Shown here piece by piece: positions 1 to 13,640 of a stretch of 64,000 nt of DNA. Position 1 is the stretch's first letter, and the number at the start of each line of letters is the position of its first letter. Made by a program: the position numbers and the translations under genes. The notes beneath the pieces were generated by a model that saw only the letters and a list, made by a program, of their open reading frames with translations, did not search any database and was not told the DNA's origin. Origin of the DNA: Asparagus officinalis (Eukaryota; Streptophyta; Magnoliopsida; Asparagales; Asparagaceae); the NCBI RefSeq assembly GCF_001876935.1, contig NC_033803.1, positions 23,681,729 through 23,745,728 on the forward strand. Direction: 5' to 3'.

Positions 1-393
1 AGTATTGTAATATCGTAGATATAGTTAGTATGCAGTTGCGCCTAAACTTTTTTGAGAATGTGCATATGGACTGAAAGCACGACGGAACGCGATAAGAAAA
101 GAATCTGGTTACTGGTTTATGCTTGGAAATGAATCCCTATTCTGGTTTGCCAATTATAAGATAACTAGTTTTTAACCCGACCAATGCACGAATTTTATAT
201 TACAATGTTGTCGCAAATATATTTTGATCAATAGTTATCATATCTAATTAAGCATGAGTTAAATTAAATATATTTTGATCAATAGGTATCATATCTAATT
301 AAGCATGAGTTAAATTACCAAAATATGGTGATAGCAATATCTAGAATAATTTATAGTTAATAAGGTGCTCGTTTAGCACAAAAGGGTTTGCAC
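1..393. other. AT-rich flank without recognisable gene
   Basis: No coding region or known repeat family is recognised. The only clear structure is a tandem duplication of a 51-bp unit around 215-316. The sequence changes abruptly to the GC-rich end of the hAT element near 394. Confidence 0.5.
215..316. repeat. 51-bp tandem duplication
   Basis: Two adjacent copies begin at 215 and 266, each starting AAATATATTTTGATCAATAG and ending near GAGTTAAATTA. They differ at only one or two positions, so the duplication is fairly recent compared with the decayed transposon next to it. Confidence 0.8.
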
Positions 394-618
394 CTAGGGG
401 TGTCCAAATGGGCCTTAGGCCCGGCGCAGCCCGGCCGGCGCTTACCCCGGCCCGGGCTGGGCTCGCCCGGGTTTGCGCCGGAAACCAACCTGGCTCCGCG
501 TGCTCGCCCCCCGACGATTCCGTCTACGCTCGCCACCGAGATCGCGCGCGGCGAATGGGGACAACCGCGGTCAGCGATGGCCGACGTCGGGGCCAGTCGG
601 GTCGTGTCGGCTCGTCCA

Positions 619-729
619 AAACGGTCACCTAGGTGACCGTTTGGTTGTTAAGGCTGGTCGGCCCGACCTGATCGTAACGACCAAAAACGGTCATATTTGA
701 CCTTTTGACCAAAATACCCCCAAAAACGG
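619..729. promoter_or_regulatory. Subterminal AAACGG motifs of the hAT element
   Basis: AAACGG occurs at 619-624, 685-690 and 724-729, and in reverse complement (CCGTTT) at 637-642. The first and the reverse copy are the outer parts of one palindrome centred on CCTAGG. The maize Ac transposase is known to bind AAACGG repeats in subterminal regions. That this element's transposase used these motifs is inference. Confidence 0.5.
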
Positions 730-885
730 TCAAAAACAACCAAAATTTTAGTGTATTTTGGTCATTTGTCTAGGGGCTGCCTCTATATATAGAGGGGGTT
801 TTCATTTATTTTTCTCATCCAAAAACCATCTACTTATCTCTAATACTCTCATATACTCTCTTTTCTTCTATAATTCTTCAATCAA

Positions 886-2884
886 ATGGCTTTCTTCTCT
901 AAATATGAAGGGCAAAATCCAACTCCCGATCTTCAAATGAGTCCTCCTACTATAGGAGCTACAGCTACTCCTCCTACTCCTACCGATGTTGATCCCAACT
1001 TCAGTGGCGACGATTCTACACCAAGAGCTCCTAAAAGGCCGAGATCCGATATGTGGAATATTTTCGAGAAGATATACGTCACCAAGGATGAACACGGTAG
1101 ACTTCTCACCCAGAAGGCTACATGTGTGTTGTGCGGCCATATTTTCTAAGCTCATCATAAAAGCAGCATCAACCACCTCAAACGTCATTTAGATAAACAC
1201 AACAAAGGTCAGATGCCTCAAGGTGATATCCGATAATCTTTATTCTCTCAATCCTCATCTTCTATTAGTCTCAGTAGTTGGAATTATGACACAGTCCGAG
1301 CCAGGAAATGTGTCATCAGATTAATTATTCTTAAAAATCTTCCATTTAAATTAGTAGAAGAAGATGAATTTGAAGATATGTTTATTGATGGTTTTTATCC
1401 CGCATTTAAACAAAAAATTATCATCAAACTTGTCAATGTGATATTTTAAAATATCATCAAGAGGATCAAGCAAAAATAATTTTTTATTTTTAAAGTTTAA
1501 ACTTTAAATTTTCTTTAACTTCTGATATTTGGACATCTAAAGCACAAACTGGTTATTTATGTATCACAGCACACTGGATTGAAGATAATTAGCAAATATT
1601 TAAAAGATTTATTTCTTTTATTGTATTTGAAGAGTCACATACTGATATTAATATTGTAAATTTAATAATTGAAGAACTAACAAAATTAGAAATATCAGAA
1701 AGAATATTTTCTCTTTCACTATATAATGCAAGTAATAATAATGTAGCTATTGATTATATCAAAACATCTCTGTTATTACCATGTCATGGTGATATTTTTC
1801 ATATTAGATGTGTGTCTCATATTTTAAATTTAATTGTTTAAAGTGTATTTGGTGAAATTAAATCCATGATAGAAAAAGTTAGAACATTAGCTTATGCTCA
1901 TAATGCTTCTGAGCAAAGAATTAAAAGATGAAAATAATTTTGTAAAAGAAAAAATTTAAAACCCAGACTAATTCCAAAAGATGTTTATCATAGGTGGAAT
2001 TCTACCTATGCAATGTTAAGTGTAGCAATATAATATAAAGAAATTATAAATGATTTTATTGCTTTCTATACTTCTAGTTCTAGCTCTGGTAGTATGTATG
2101 GAATAACTGAGGATGAATGGACAGTTATATGTATTTTAAAAGAGATGTTATAAGTTTTTTATGATGCTACTATGTTATTATCTAGATGTTATTATCTAAC
2201 CATTACTTTAGCTGCTTTAAAAATTTTAAATATTCAAAAAAATTATTAAATATCGTATGGATAATTATTTTGGAAATATAATTTTTCAAACAAAAAGTAA
2301 ATTTAATAAATATTTTATGCATATTCCTATTATTTTTGGTTTGGGGGTTCTTATTGATCTATGTTTGAAGGATATTGGCCTTCGAAGTTTGTTAAATTAT
2401 TTGTATGGTAATATGCTAATAGACACTGATGTTGGTCAAACCATTACTGCTTTTACTCATCATAATACTATTAAAAATTATTTTCAAAGATTATATGACA
2501 AGTATGCAGCTAGATATAGTGTAACTACACATCAGCCTACAGGCGCTTCTGCTTCTACAAGCTCAAGTCGGGCAAAAGTGTGAGTTTTGATAAGGAATCA
2601 ATGGTAGCTGAGCTAACTGGTGGATTTGAACTTAGATCATCAGCAAAGGTTCTGTAATTGATCAATATTTAACTGTATCTTTAGTTAAATGTCAAAATGA
2701 TAGTTTGGATATTTTATAATGGTGGAAAGTATATGGAACAGTTTCATATCCTATACTTTTCATTATGGCTCGTGACTTACTAATAGTGTAGGTTTCCACA
2801 GTAGCTTGGGAATCCGTCTTTTGCATAGCAGGACGTTTGATCGACAATCACATGTGTAGGTTGTCTAAAAATCACTGTAGATAG
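886..2884 (+). pseudogene. hAT transposase pseudogene (BED zinc finger to dimerisation domain)
   Basis: The reading frame starts at ATG 886. It has an acidic, Pro/Thr-rich leader and then a BED-type zinc finger with CVLC near residue 82, followed past a TAA stop (about 1147) by the HLKRHLDKH histidine part. Downstream fragments match the hAT catalytic region: WTSKAQTGYL near 1530, HIRCVSHILNLIV near 1800, and the RNase H-fold segment in the open stretch 2257-2583. The C-terminal dimerisation motif VSTVAWESVF..GRLID lies at about 2793-2850. Many stops and frameshifts (about 1147, 1450, 1590, 1840, 2030, 2720, 2790) make it non-functional. The order and spacing fit an Ac/RICESLEEPER-like transposase of roughly 650 residues. 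Identification is by motif reading only. Confidence 0.85.
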
Positions 2885-2944
2885 TTAATCCCCATAAAAC
2901 ACAAATGATGGAGGTAATGATCTGACGACTTACATATCAATCAA

Positions 2945-3003
2945 TGAGAGTTACAATTTGATGATTCTCACAACAACTTTTGCAAAAATAAACAAGAGTT
3001 ACA
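2945..3003. repeat. Degenerate ~45-bp repeat, left part
   Basis: Units beginning GAGTTACAA and followed by TTGATGATTCTCACA recur here about 49 bp apart. The series continues at 13929, beyond the inserted array, so this was one tandem tract that the copia-like array split. It probably belongs to the U3 part of the Tat element's 5' LTR, though that LTR's true start was not found. Confidence 0.55.
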
Positions 3004-5536
3004 TGTTAGACCCTAGAGGGGGGGTGATTAGGGTCTTATGCTAATCTAATCCGATTAAATGCCAATAAAAATATATTAATGAGTATATCCTAGCCAAGTA
3101 TAAAAATACAACAAGATACGTAAGCTAGGATAAGCAATGATGAACAAATAAATATTATCCTATCAATGAGGATATTACAAATATTATGAGCAAGGATATA
3201 TGAACTAACACAAGGGTAAAATAAACAAACTACACAACGTGATAGGGTAATATGATGTGAGCAATTACACAAAGGCGATATAAGATATGATAACAAGAAT
3301 AAGAACGATCAATGCAATCACAAACAAACGATATGTTTTACACGTTCGCGTCCCACGACCTACGTCCCCGCTCCTCACCTCGAGGAGATCTCCACTATCA
3401 CAACCGGGTTTTCTACGTTCACCGAACAACGTTTACACCTCACACTCGGTTTCTAGCTAACCGAAAACTTTACAATTAACACTCTTGCAATCACACTCTA
3501 CACCCACTAAGCGTCGTTGGAACTAGACGTGTCTCCCTCAAGTGTTAGAATTACAACCTTCTCGTCACCTACCCCACTCCTCTTGGACGATCCCCGACTC
3601 TCGCCACACACTTTCTCTCTTGCGTTACAAGTTGTATTACAAAGTGTATCCTCACAATTAAGGCTCAATACAAAGTGTTTGTTCTCTACAATGGATGAGA
3701 ACGAATTGTAAGCTCACTCTCTAAGATACACAATCTCACAACCCAATTATACTATGAAGTTAAATACAATAAGCTCAAAAAGGTTGTGTGTGACAAAGAG
3801 AATATAAACAAAACTAAACTCAATGTAGTTCTAGCTTAATAACAATGCATAATCAAATATATAAAAAGCTAGAAATAGAGTTTAGCAAAACTTCTCAATA
3901 TATCAAGAGTGGAGGGAGAAGAGTGGATGCCAAACACCAATAGATTGATCTCCTTAAGCTCTTGTTGAATTGAATCACAAACCGAAACACTCAATTTCTT
4001 AAAAAGCTTTTTAAACAAACTTAACCAAACATAAACCCTTGTTAAAACTTTCTTAAACTGTGTTTTAAAACTCACTTAGTTGTCTTGTTAGATGGAGAGG
4101 CTTAAATGCAATGGAGTATTATAACAACCCAAGACAGTCAAGCAAACCCCAAGGAAATGACCAAAAACCCAAAACAAACAAAACAGCAAAACTTAGCCGT
4201 TACTGTGCAACGCGCTCTCTGATAAGTCGATCTTGGAGTCGACTTTATGACAGTATACAGTTTTGGCAGATGCTGAAATTATGCGCTATCTGATTTGTAA
4301 AATCAGTCTAAAAATAGCAAATCAACTCTAAACATTAATGAAATTTGAGCGATGTTTCTAAAACATGTAAATAAACATTTTACAAAAAGAGATTTCTGAA
4401 ATATCACTTCTCATTTGGTGAGAAATAAATCATTGAATAGATATTTCATATTCTAAAAACTGCTGAAAAACACCTGATTCATTCTAAAATCAATTGACAC
4501 AGTAAATTTAACTCCAAAATTATAAAATTTTATAGGGAAGCTTAATAAACGCTGCTATATGAACATGTTAGAGAAGAATTTGACTTAATATCACTTCCCA
4601 TTTGAGAGAAATAATTTATTTTGATTAAACTGTGTCGAAAAATACATAACGTGCCAACACTTCATAAGGAATAGAGACTTATAAAAAGTTATAAGTCGAG
4701 CTTATAGTAAGTCGACTTGCCTTGCTTTATAATGTCGAGCTTAGCAGAGGAGAAAATGCACTTTCTTAGAGAGTTCAATAAGTCGACTTGTCAGGTGATA
4801 AGTCGACTTATAAACATGCACAAAGGCACATGTTTCCATGCTGGAAACTGATTTGTTAAAGTGCTTTAAAAATAACAAATTAAATTCCAAAAAATTATGA
4901 AACTTGCAAATGGTTTATAAACATGAAATTAAACATGTGTACAAACAAGAATTTTTGGAATTGCATTCCCCAATAGTTGGAAACCATCATTTTTCAATAA
5001 ATATGTCCAAAAACATGTGAAAACGAACATCAGCATGTTTTGACATTTGATTAACAAAAACTTTGTGAAACTACTACAAATTGATGTTTATAAACTTATA
5101 AAACTATGTATAAACTGATATAAAGCTCTGTAAACTAATAAAATAATGTTTCACAAAACACCTATTTTTTGCATAAAATCAACATAATACGTGTGCTTGT
5201 GAATAATATGAGCTTAATAGTATCAACACACAAGTTATAAACCCTTAAAACTAAATATACCCAAGCTTGGTGATTTCAACGAACAGCTCTAGTCTTGGTA
5301 CACTGCGGATGAGCTGAAAACTTGGATCTTGCAACTTTGAATGCAATACTTCACCTCCACTATTCCGCCCAAACCATCCTCTTGTTTATATGGATCGTGT
5401 AGGCTCAATCCATCCAACCTCCAACTAAACGCTTAGTTTGTCTATAAACATAGGAATGCCACAAAACACTCAGGACAAACAACATTTCAGTAATAAAATT
5501 GTTTGTTAAACATATCAAAACAAGAAGCGCCAAACA
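3004..5536 (-). repeat. Terminal (3') LTR of the minus-strand array
   Basis: It runs from TGTTAGACCC to a degraded CCAAACA, adjoining a polypurine tract (read on minus) at 5537-5550. It is about 2.5 kb against 2.0-2.1 kb for the plus-strand LTRs. It contains AAGTCGACTT-type palindromes around 4690-4820 where the plus-strand copies carry CGGTCGACCG. Confidence 0.8.
4210..4822. repeat. GTCGAC palindrome cluster in LTR
   Basis: GTCGAC-centred words, mostly AAGTCGACTT or one-base variants, recur around 4226-4248, 4692-4735 and 4780-4812. They lie in the LTR segment that corresponds to the CGGTCGACCG cluster of the plus-strand relatives. Confidence 0.7.
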
Positions 5537-6539
5537 ATCTCCCCCGTTTTGATGATGACAAACAATTTACAAACAAGGAATAATATGCATGAAGGAAATG
5601 AACATATACAAGATAATACACATGCATAATAAATATAAAACTCACAATATTTCTCCCCCTTTTGACAACATCAAAAGAGGGGACAAAAGCGATTAAGAGA
5701 GCGAGAGCTCCCCCTATCAATAAGCATAAGGTTGAATTATATAAAAATATATATATAGCGATATGCTCCCCCCCTATACAAAAAAGCCCATATACGAAAA
5801 ATATGCAATGCCAAGATCATGGGCAAACATATGTTGAGGCAAAGCATAGATGGAAAAATATGCTAAGACACAACTCACATACTTAAAGAACAATGAGAAA
5901 CACATATGAAATATTCAATGTGAAAGAAGTGTCTCATTAGCCCAAAAAAATTATGAAACCATATAAAAGAATAGCATTTATATGAAATCAGAACGAAACA
6001 TGAGAGTCAGCCCAACAAAGTTTTAAATGAAAAACAAATCAATCAGACAAGATTCATAAATTCAAAGCTTTATATTCAAAAACAATGTTTGATCAAAAAA
6101 GACAAAATTTCTCTCTACATAACTTATCAAAGCCACTCATAGATACATTATATAAGCACCCAAATAGAATGATCCATTAGCACAAAGCACGATAAATATC
6201 ATCATTAAGTGAATGTATAATGAATTCAAAAGCACACAATTCAACAAAACCAATTTGTTGCAGAGAGGCAACATTATATCAAGCTCTTGAGCTATGCTTC
6301 CAACCCATATAATCATTTTAGCCATCCGGTGAACACTGAGTTTCGGGAATAAACACCCAATAAACCCGGCAGGGCTTATATAAAATACAACCTCTCAGTC
6401 AAAATCAAGACTAATAACTTATGAAACCAAAAAGATTTTGCATAAAAGAAAATTTGTTTCATAAACGAAAAAGATTTATAAAAATTTACAAAAAACAAGC
6501 AAAGAAGAAAACTTAAGAGCACTAAAGTTCTTGCGTTTA
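5537..6539 (-). other. Non-coding internal tail between gag and polypurine tract
   Basis: Reading leftward on minus this runs from the gag stop to the polypurine tract. It contains several CCCCCT/CTCCCCC stretches (purine-rich GGGGGAG on the element strand) at about 5541, 5655, 5710 and 5768. No reading frame here is conserved with the plus-strand copy at 37902-38844, and no pol remnant is visible. Confidence 0.7.
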
Positions 6540-8480
6540 AAAATTAAATTGTTTTGGCGTACCCAAGAAACTCTTGGCTACCAAACATTAGGGACATAGA
6601 CCCCTATATTCCAGCTCAAAGGCCCATTAGGGCGCTTATGAACCCATTTGGGGGCGCATTTGTGCACGAGGTCCGGTCATAGCATAATATGCCAATGCAC
6701 CCATTCGATTGCCAATAAGTGCAATGATAGAGATGCATTTGGTTATGTTGACCATGTGGATGTGCAGAGGAACATTTGCCAAATAAAGGATGCCGTCTTT
6801 TTAAATTATTTTGCAAATGAGAAACATTTTGAAATAATGTTGCGTCTTACTTGAAATACTTTTGCGATTTAGCAAACTTTCGGCCAAATTGCAAAACAAA
6901 ACTTGGGCTAACGTGACCACTCTACCACAAAAATCACAATGGATACACATATAGCATGCTTATGCTGAAATGATATAGATGGGCGTGCATGTGGCTACGT
7001 GATGTTTACATTATTCTGTGTACATGAAAGAAGAAGCCTTATGAGATGCACAGAAGAGGAGAATTAATATTCTTATGTTTTGTGCTATCATAGCCAAAAC
7101 TTAGCCTAAATGGCCTGTTTCGTAGCCACAAATAGAACAGTTTGTATAGCTTTTACTATACAAGCTGTGCCAAAGTGTACGGTTTAGGAATGCTTGTAGT
7201 ACTAGCTCTTTGCACCCAGGGTTGCAAATAATTACCTCGTGTTAGCTAAGGTGTTATCTACAAATGGCATTTGCTTTTAAGGTGATTGAATCATTTATAA
7301 AAAGGATGATATATTCCTTTGGACTTGGGTTTTTGCACCGAACGAAACTTACAAGATTTCGAGAATCTAGTGGTCGTGCATACACAGTCATGGTGGGGAA
7401 ATTTCTCGAATCTTTAGATGAGAACCGATGATCATTTCCCTATACAAGAAGTTAGAAGCTTTTATTTCCATCAATAATAGTTCTCCTTAATCTTCTATCA
7501 TGCGCAGATTTATATATAATTTTTCAAGAATGAGAGTTATAGAGAATCCTTCGTTAACCAAACATGCGATTTATTAGGTCTTTAGTTTTTCCTTGATTGC
7601 TGGACTTTGTCGCTGCTAGCAAGTAGATAGAGACATGTTATTATTTCCAAATTAATAACTCATTGTTGTTCTGTAAAATAGGCATCTGCTCGTTTAACAA
7701 CAATGATCAAGTTTCTGCGAAGCTATGCGAGCTGCGATGAATCGGGATTTTAAACTAGATATGCTTGCTGTTAAGATCAATAAATTGTTTTGCAATTTGA
7801 ATAGTAGGCATGAGAGAATCTCTATCAACTATTGCCACAAGACGGTCTCATTGTATGGAGTATATCACTCATCGGATTCGCGCGAATTACGGTTTAAAAC
7901 CACACTTTAGGCTATCGCCTATTGGCCGTGTTGTACCATTGATGAAGTATATGCCTCCTCTCCTACACTTCACTGAAGAACAATTATCCTCAAACTACGT
8001 TTTTGTAGGATTTCGTAGTATACACACCATTGGATTGCCTTGTTTTCGTCCCAATTGTTCTATGCAATATCAAATTTGAAGGAATAATAAAAACTCACAG
8101 ATAAATTGATGGTCGAAGCACCTATCAAAATGAACTAAATTTGTTAGAAAATGCATGAGACTGTTACAAAGGTATGACTATTATTAAATGCAAAGGAATT
8201 TCTCTAACAAAACGCCTTGTTCAATGAAATATTTATTACTTACTCATTGACTTGCCCTCCATCTTGGATATCTCCAAAGCTGGGGCACGAATATAGAGCA
8301 TAAATCTTAACTCCATAAGTCGATATGGTTCTGATTGTCAACACAAATAGATTAAATCTAGTAAGCTCCATTGTGCATAGGGAAATTAATGAATTAAGCG
8401 ATATTGTGATTCATAGCCGTAAGACTGAGAATATATTTCATGATTCATGATACTATATCTGAAAAATATTTCGAAGCAAG
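6540..8480 (-). pseudogene. Gag pseudogene of the gag-only element
   Basis: Complementary to the intact gag at 36378-37901. On minus, the C-terminal WVPK-like end lies near 6555. Zinc-knuckle remnants are recognisable around 6690-6730, 6900-6945 and 7120-7150, and the N-terminal part reaches about 8480. Small insertions and deletions break the frame every few dozen bases, so nothing is translatable. Function in an intact copy would be the capsid/nucleocapsid protein of the virus-like particle. Confidence 0.7.
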
Positions 8481-8567
8481 ACATCAATGTTAGATCATAA
8501 TCGTAGATTAGCACAATAAGATAACTGGTATCATTAACTCAAGGCGGTTAGACCTTTTAATGATTAC

Positions 8568-8597
8568 AAGAGCACCAGCTCTACTGACCGCCGAACC
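8568..8597 (-). other. Degraded primer-binding site
   Basis: The stretch AGAGCACCAGCTCTACTGACC corresponds, inverted and with small insertions, to the TTGGTATCAGAGCTTGGTGC site of the plus-strand copy. It marks the inner edge of the second LTR. Confidence 0.5.
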
Positions 8598-11500
8598 TGT
8601 TCGTTAGACCGCGTAGAGAGGCTGGAGCCGGGTGATTAGGGTCTAATATCTGCTGAAATACTAATCCGATAATGTCAATTCAAAATAATTCATTCAATAG
8701 TGAGTGTGATATGTTCGCTTAGCATATTAAGTTTATAACCCGTACTACGAAACCATACATTCATTTACAGTCTTACGTTAAGCTCAGATTGCCCAATAAA
8801 TTGCTACTTAGTTGAAATAAAATGATCTAATCAAGATTTTTTATATCCATTCTATATTATTATTTACCAAATAAACGATTAAATATGTTAGCTTAGGTGA
8901 ACATTAAATGTCGATAATATTAAAAATATCTCCTTTAGTGTCCTTGGAAAAGCTGTGGGTTATAAATAATAACAAAGTACTAGATCCAATATATGTGATT
9001 TGTGTTTGAGCTCTTCCATTATTTCAAATTCCTTTTAAGTAGAAGTATCCTCAGTGAATCGATGACATATACAACAAAGTCATTTGCCGATCATGTGAAT
9101 AGATTCATATTCCCAGTCCAAACGAAGATAAATTAGATATCCGGCGCAAATTTTGGCAGTATCGATCAACCTTAACAAAATCAAAAACGAACTTTCTATG
9201 TATACGGGTTCTGCTTAGAAGCAGTCCCCAACAGCCTGAATATAATTAGAAGGTCAATCTATTATCCTCATAATTCAACCGGTCCGCCTGATACTCACAT
9301 CAATCTTATAACCTCAAAGTGTAGTCGAGATGCTCCACTTATCATTATACGGTGTTTTAGGTTTACTTTTCCGCTTCGCCGATAATTATAAAGAAAATAC
9401 GTCAACGTTTTTTACTACGCGTTATCAACACTCACCCATTTTTTGAATTGATAAGGTTCACGAAATCCCATGTTACTGTAAATTCCAACCTCGAAGCGAA
9501 CGTTTACCTGTCGTTATCTCAAGATTTTACATGTCCCGAAGAACGGTAAGTTTTATTTGCTCTAGTACTTAACACTCTAACTAAATCCGTTATTATTAAC
9601 AATTTAACTCTATCTTCTGTGCTAAACTCCATACACTCTACAGGGCCCATCAATTCTAAGTGTTGGCCATATTTAACTAAGAGCGGTGTATAATGTACTT
9701 TCCTAAACACAATCACTGCACAGTGTTTAGAAAATTCCACAACCTCTGCGTAAGCGTTCACTGAGACCATACCCTAACTCTTCCATTTCGGACCGAGACG
9801 CACTTCCGACATATTCTGGCCCACACATTTACTTCATCTTTGGAACCATACTTACAAGTGTATCTAGCTGGTTTGTTATGCCGTTTCAACAAATTTAAGG
9901 ACTCCCATTTAATACAATTAGAGCTAGTTTAGTTCATGCATACAATTGGTTAAAATTCATGAGACACGAATTGGAAGCTCTACTCTCTAAGTTGGAAGTT
10001 ACACAATTGTGCGCCCTGGGTCGCAGCTGGGTACACCGACGAGTGAGCCTTTCATTCATTACACTTTCTGCAGTATTCTCGAGTTTTCGCAACGAAAACG
10101 ATTTTTATTTTATTCATGACATGTACAGATTGCAATAAAGTGCCTCCAGAATATTGTGATTTGGCGAATGGAGTCAGTTGCTCGTTAACAAGCATGATCT
10201 AAATCAAAACTTATAACGTCACCTCCTCGTCTCAGTTCGTAGTGCTTCCAGAAATGGAACTCTCGAAATTTGTAATACAAACTGCTACTATAACCCAAAG
10301 AGTCTACTACCGCTTAGTTGGGTATTTATAAGGACACAACGAACCTTCCAGCAACATTCTGATCCATTATAATTATCTACCCATAGCTATGCTGTGGTGA
10401 ATTGATTATAGGGGGGCAAAAGAGATCCCAGAGTTGATTGTTAGTCTATAATCATTTCACAACATCGACAGATAGATTAGCAATATTTTCTCCTTAAGCT
10501 CTTTTTGATATATACGAACAAATCAAAAGCACCCGAGAATACACTCGTATACTTATCTATAATTCAATAGCATTTCTATTATATCTAACTTAAACCAAAA
10601 CATAAACCTCTTGTTCTTTAATAACGTTTCTTAAAACTTGCTTTTATCGATCAACAATCTTCATATAGTTTTTCTATTAGATGACATTAGCCCGTAAATA
10701 GACAAATGGAAATAAACCCATAATTTTCGAGGATATTTATAACAACCCAATACATCAGCCCAACTCACTCACTAATGGAATAGATAATAATGAGAAACCA
10801 TAAATAAACCCAAGAAACAAACAAAAACAGAAAACGTTAGCCGTTACTGCTTGCAACGGTGCTCTCTTTGCGTAGTAATAATATTACAGACTTTGGTGAT
10901 GGTAACAGATTTAATATAATATATCCACTTAAAAAAAACATAGTGAAAACAAACATCTCTATCATAATGTCATTGTAATTTTGCTAGTCGACTTATGACC
11001 CAATATACAGTTTGGCAGTAATTTGCATTGTAAGATTTACATATAGAAGCCGATTATAAGCTCAGTGTAATATATTCTTCATTTACTTTGTAAAATTTCG
11101 ATGAGTTTAAATTCGTTGTTCAATAATCAACTCTAAAATCATTCAGTGACTCAAAGAAATCCCCTTATATATGTTAGATAAAGCGTCGGTGTTTTCTCTA
11201 AAAACTTATGTAAAATAGAACATTTTACAAAAAGTACAATTTCTGAAATAGTCATATTTACTCATTATATGATGAATGACAATAAAATAGAATATTGTGA
11301 AAATACCTAGATATTTCATATTCATAAAAACTTTTCGAACTTGTATAAATACTAAGCGCTATAGGAATTATAACGCTCTCAAATATGTCAACTTTGATGA
11401 TAATCCAAACTCACAGAGATAATAGTAACTCACCAAAAACAATTATATACTAAATCTTGTTATAAGGGAAGCCTAGTATATATAGAACAGGTAGTTTTAC

Positions 11501-12815
11501 TATATATAGGACAACATGTTGTAGATGAAACTTAAATTTATTGTTAAAAATAATTCCAACTTCTTCATTGAATAGAGATGAGCATTAATATTATATGTGT
11601 CCTGTAGAAATAACCACCACTATGCTCTGTGTTCGTGAGAAGAGTACATGAAGAGCTTGACTGGCCTAACGCTCTATCATATATAAGATCAGATCACTTC
11701 ATTAAAAGCTTTATAAGTTCGATGTTTACGTTAACTATAAGTCGTACTTAGACATCAAATTGCTTATATATGAAGGTGTGTCGATTTCTTTAGCAGGGAG
11801 AGGAATGCACCGTTCCTAGTGGAGTTCAATTTTTAAGTGCTTTGTCGGCCTAACGAGATCGGTTATTATTTCCGGTGTTTATAAGTTCGATTCTTTTATA
11901 TCTGCATTTATCGCGCGAACAAAATATGTGCGAGCTGGGTTTCTCAGATGACGTGGGAATCATTGCAGTGTTTGCCTTGGAGTCTTATGCTTATAAGTGA
12001 GTCACTTTTGACAAATACCAATAGGTCGACAAAAATTTATTTTTTTAGTGGGAAGACAGGTGTTTTTTTTTCACATACAACAATAGCAGTAAATACTGTA
12101 TGAACTGCTGGCGAAATGTTGTATATAAAACAGTGATGAGAGGTAAACATTGTATACAGGCTAATTTATTTGATATTTTTGAAAAAATATTCTAGTTAAT
12201 CTGGTACCGACGCCGAATAGTGAAGATATGGAACCCCTTAGGTCCATTTTTCAAATATGTCCCAAAAACATGAAAAACGAAACTATACCATGTTTTTGAA
12301 ATTTGCATTTAAACAAACTTTTTGAAACTCTACAAATTGATTTTATAAAACTTTATTAAACTATGTATAATACTTTGATAGTTAAAGTCTGTATAACTAA
12401 TAAAATAATGTTCTTTCACAAAAACCTATATTTTGATAAAAATCAACAAATAGCGTGGTGGTGAATAATATGAGCTTAAAGTATCAACACCACAGGTATA
12501 CAAAACGTAAACTAAATGATACCCAAGGCTTATTGATCGTTCAACGAGACCTCCTATCTTGAGTACACTCGCGGATGCAAGCTCAAAACTTGGAATCTTG
12601 AACTTAATGCATTATCTTCAGCTCACATCTATTTCCGCCATACCTCCTCGTGATTATGAATTCGTGCTTATAGGCTCCATTCAATCCAATCTCAACTCCA
12701 TGGAACAAACGTTGTTTGTCTATAAAAAAACATTTAGGAATGCCACAAACACTAGGACCAAACAACATTTAGTATAAATTTGTTGTTAAACATCACTCAA
12801 ACAAGAAGGGCAACA
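8598..12815 (-). repeat. Second LTR of the array, heavily expanded
   Basis: The ends match the family (TGTTCGTTAGACC on the left; AAGAAGGGCAACA before the polypurine complement on the right). Recognisable LTR stretches occur at 8620-8700, 10470-10860 and 12240-12815. At about 4.2 kb it is twice the normal length. The excess is spread as many short insertions plus a poorly alignable central part (8700-10400) rather than as one recognisable inserted element. Confidence 0.6.
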
Positions 12816-13640
12816 AGTCTCCCCCTTTTTGATGATGACAAACAGATTTACAAAAAGGAAATATGCATGAAGGAATATGAACATGATACAAGATAATACA
12901 CATGCATATAATGTATCTCACAATATTTTTCTCCCCCTTTGACAACATCGAAAAAGGGCGAAAAGGATTAGGAGATGGCGCGAGGAGAGCTCCCCGCTAT
13001 TCAATAAGTCCATAGCGTGAGATATATAAAATATTATATTGGGATTGCGTCCCCCTATCAAAAGCATATAGGAAAATGCAATGAAGATCATTTGCAAACA
13101 GTATTGGAGCCAAGCATAGATGCGAAAAAGCTAAACACACAGCTCACAATAGTCGTAAGACAATGAAACACATAGTGAATATATCAATGTCGAAAGAAGT
13201 GTCTCATTAGCACAAAGAAGTAGAAACCAATAAAAGAATAATTTATGAGAATCAGAACGAGAACGATGGAGAGGTCATGCAAAAAGTTTTTTAAGATCGA
13301 AAACAAATCCAGATCAAAGAATTCATAAATCAAAGTTGTATATTTCAAAACACACGTGTTTAATCAAAAAAGACACAGAAATTTTCTTTACATAAGCTTG
13401 TAAATCCCACTCACAAACACACTTATTAGAATACGATTATTTTAATTTAGTCAAATATACGATTGCATATCTTCATATCTAAGCACAAAGACATTAATAT
13501 TTTATCATCTATTAAATGGTGTAAATAAATCCTATGACATTCAAAAGATATTTTAATTGAGCAACAATTCTAAATCAAACCTTACTAATATATTACTTAG
13601 TGAGCGTAAGGCAACAATTTTTATATGCTTTCTCGTGTCG
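12816..13640 (-). other. Duplicated internal 3' tail (polypurine side)
   Basis: This repeats the order seen at 5537-6260: polypurine complement CTCCCCCTTTTT, a TGATGATGACAAACA stretch, further CTCCCCC blocks at about 12930 and 13050, and the GTGTCTCATTAG region near 13200. Its presence beyond the second LTR shows that the array holds more than one element's worth of sequence. Confidence 0.65.

Larger units (their letters stand above)
394..2884 (+). mobile_element. Decayed hAT transposon (Ac-like), 3' end missing
   Basis: The left end reads CTAGGGGTGTCCAAATGGGC, which resembles plant hAT terminal inverted repeats. A GC-rich subterminal stretch follows, with several AAACGG hexamers and a perfect 24-bp palindrome at 619-642, then a transposase relic from 886. 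No inverted copy of the left terminus is seen before the next element starts at 3004, so the right end is deleted or was replaced. Plant hAT elements move as DNA by cut and paste. The superfamily call rests on the protein domains; the exact left base is uncertain by one or two positions. Confidence 0.75.

Noticed and set aside
388..700. Several overlapping 60-80 codon frames in the GC-rich stretch
   Set aside because: They overlap in different frames, follow from high GC and palindromic sequence at the hAT end, and resemble no protein.
9519..9770. 83-codon minus frame in the array
   Set aside because: It lies in the poorly alignable centre of the expanded LTR, with no counterpart in sister copies and no recognisable domain.
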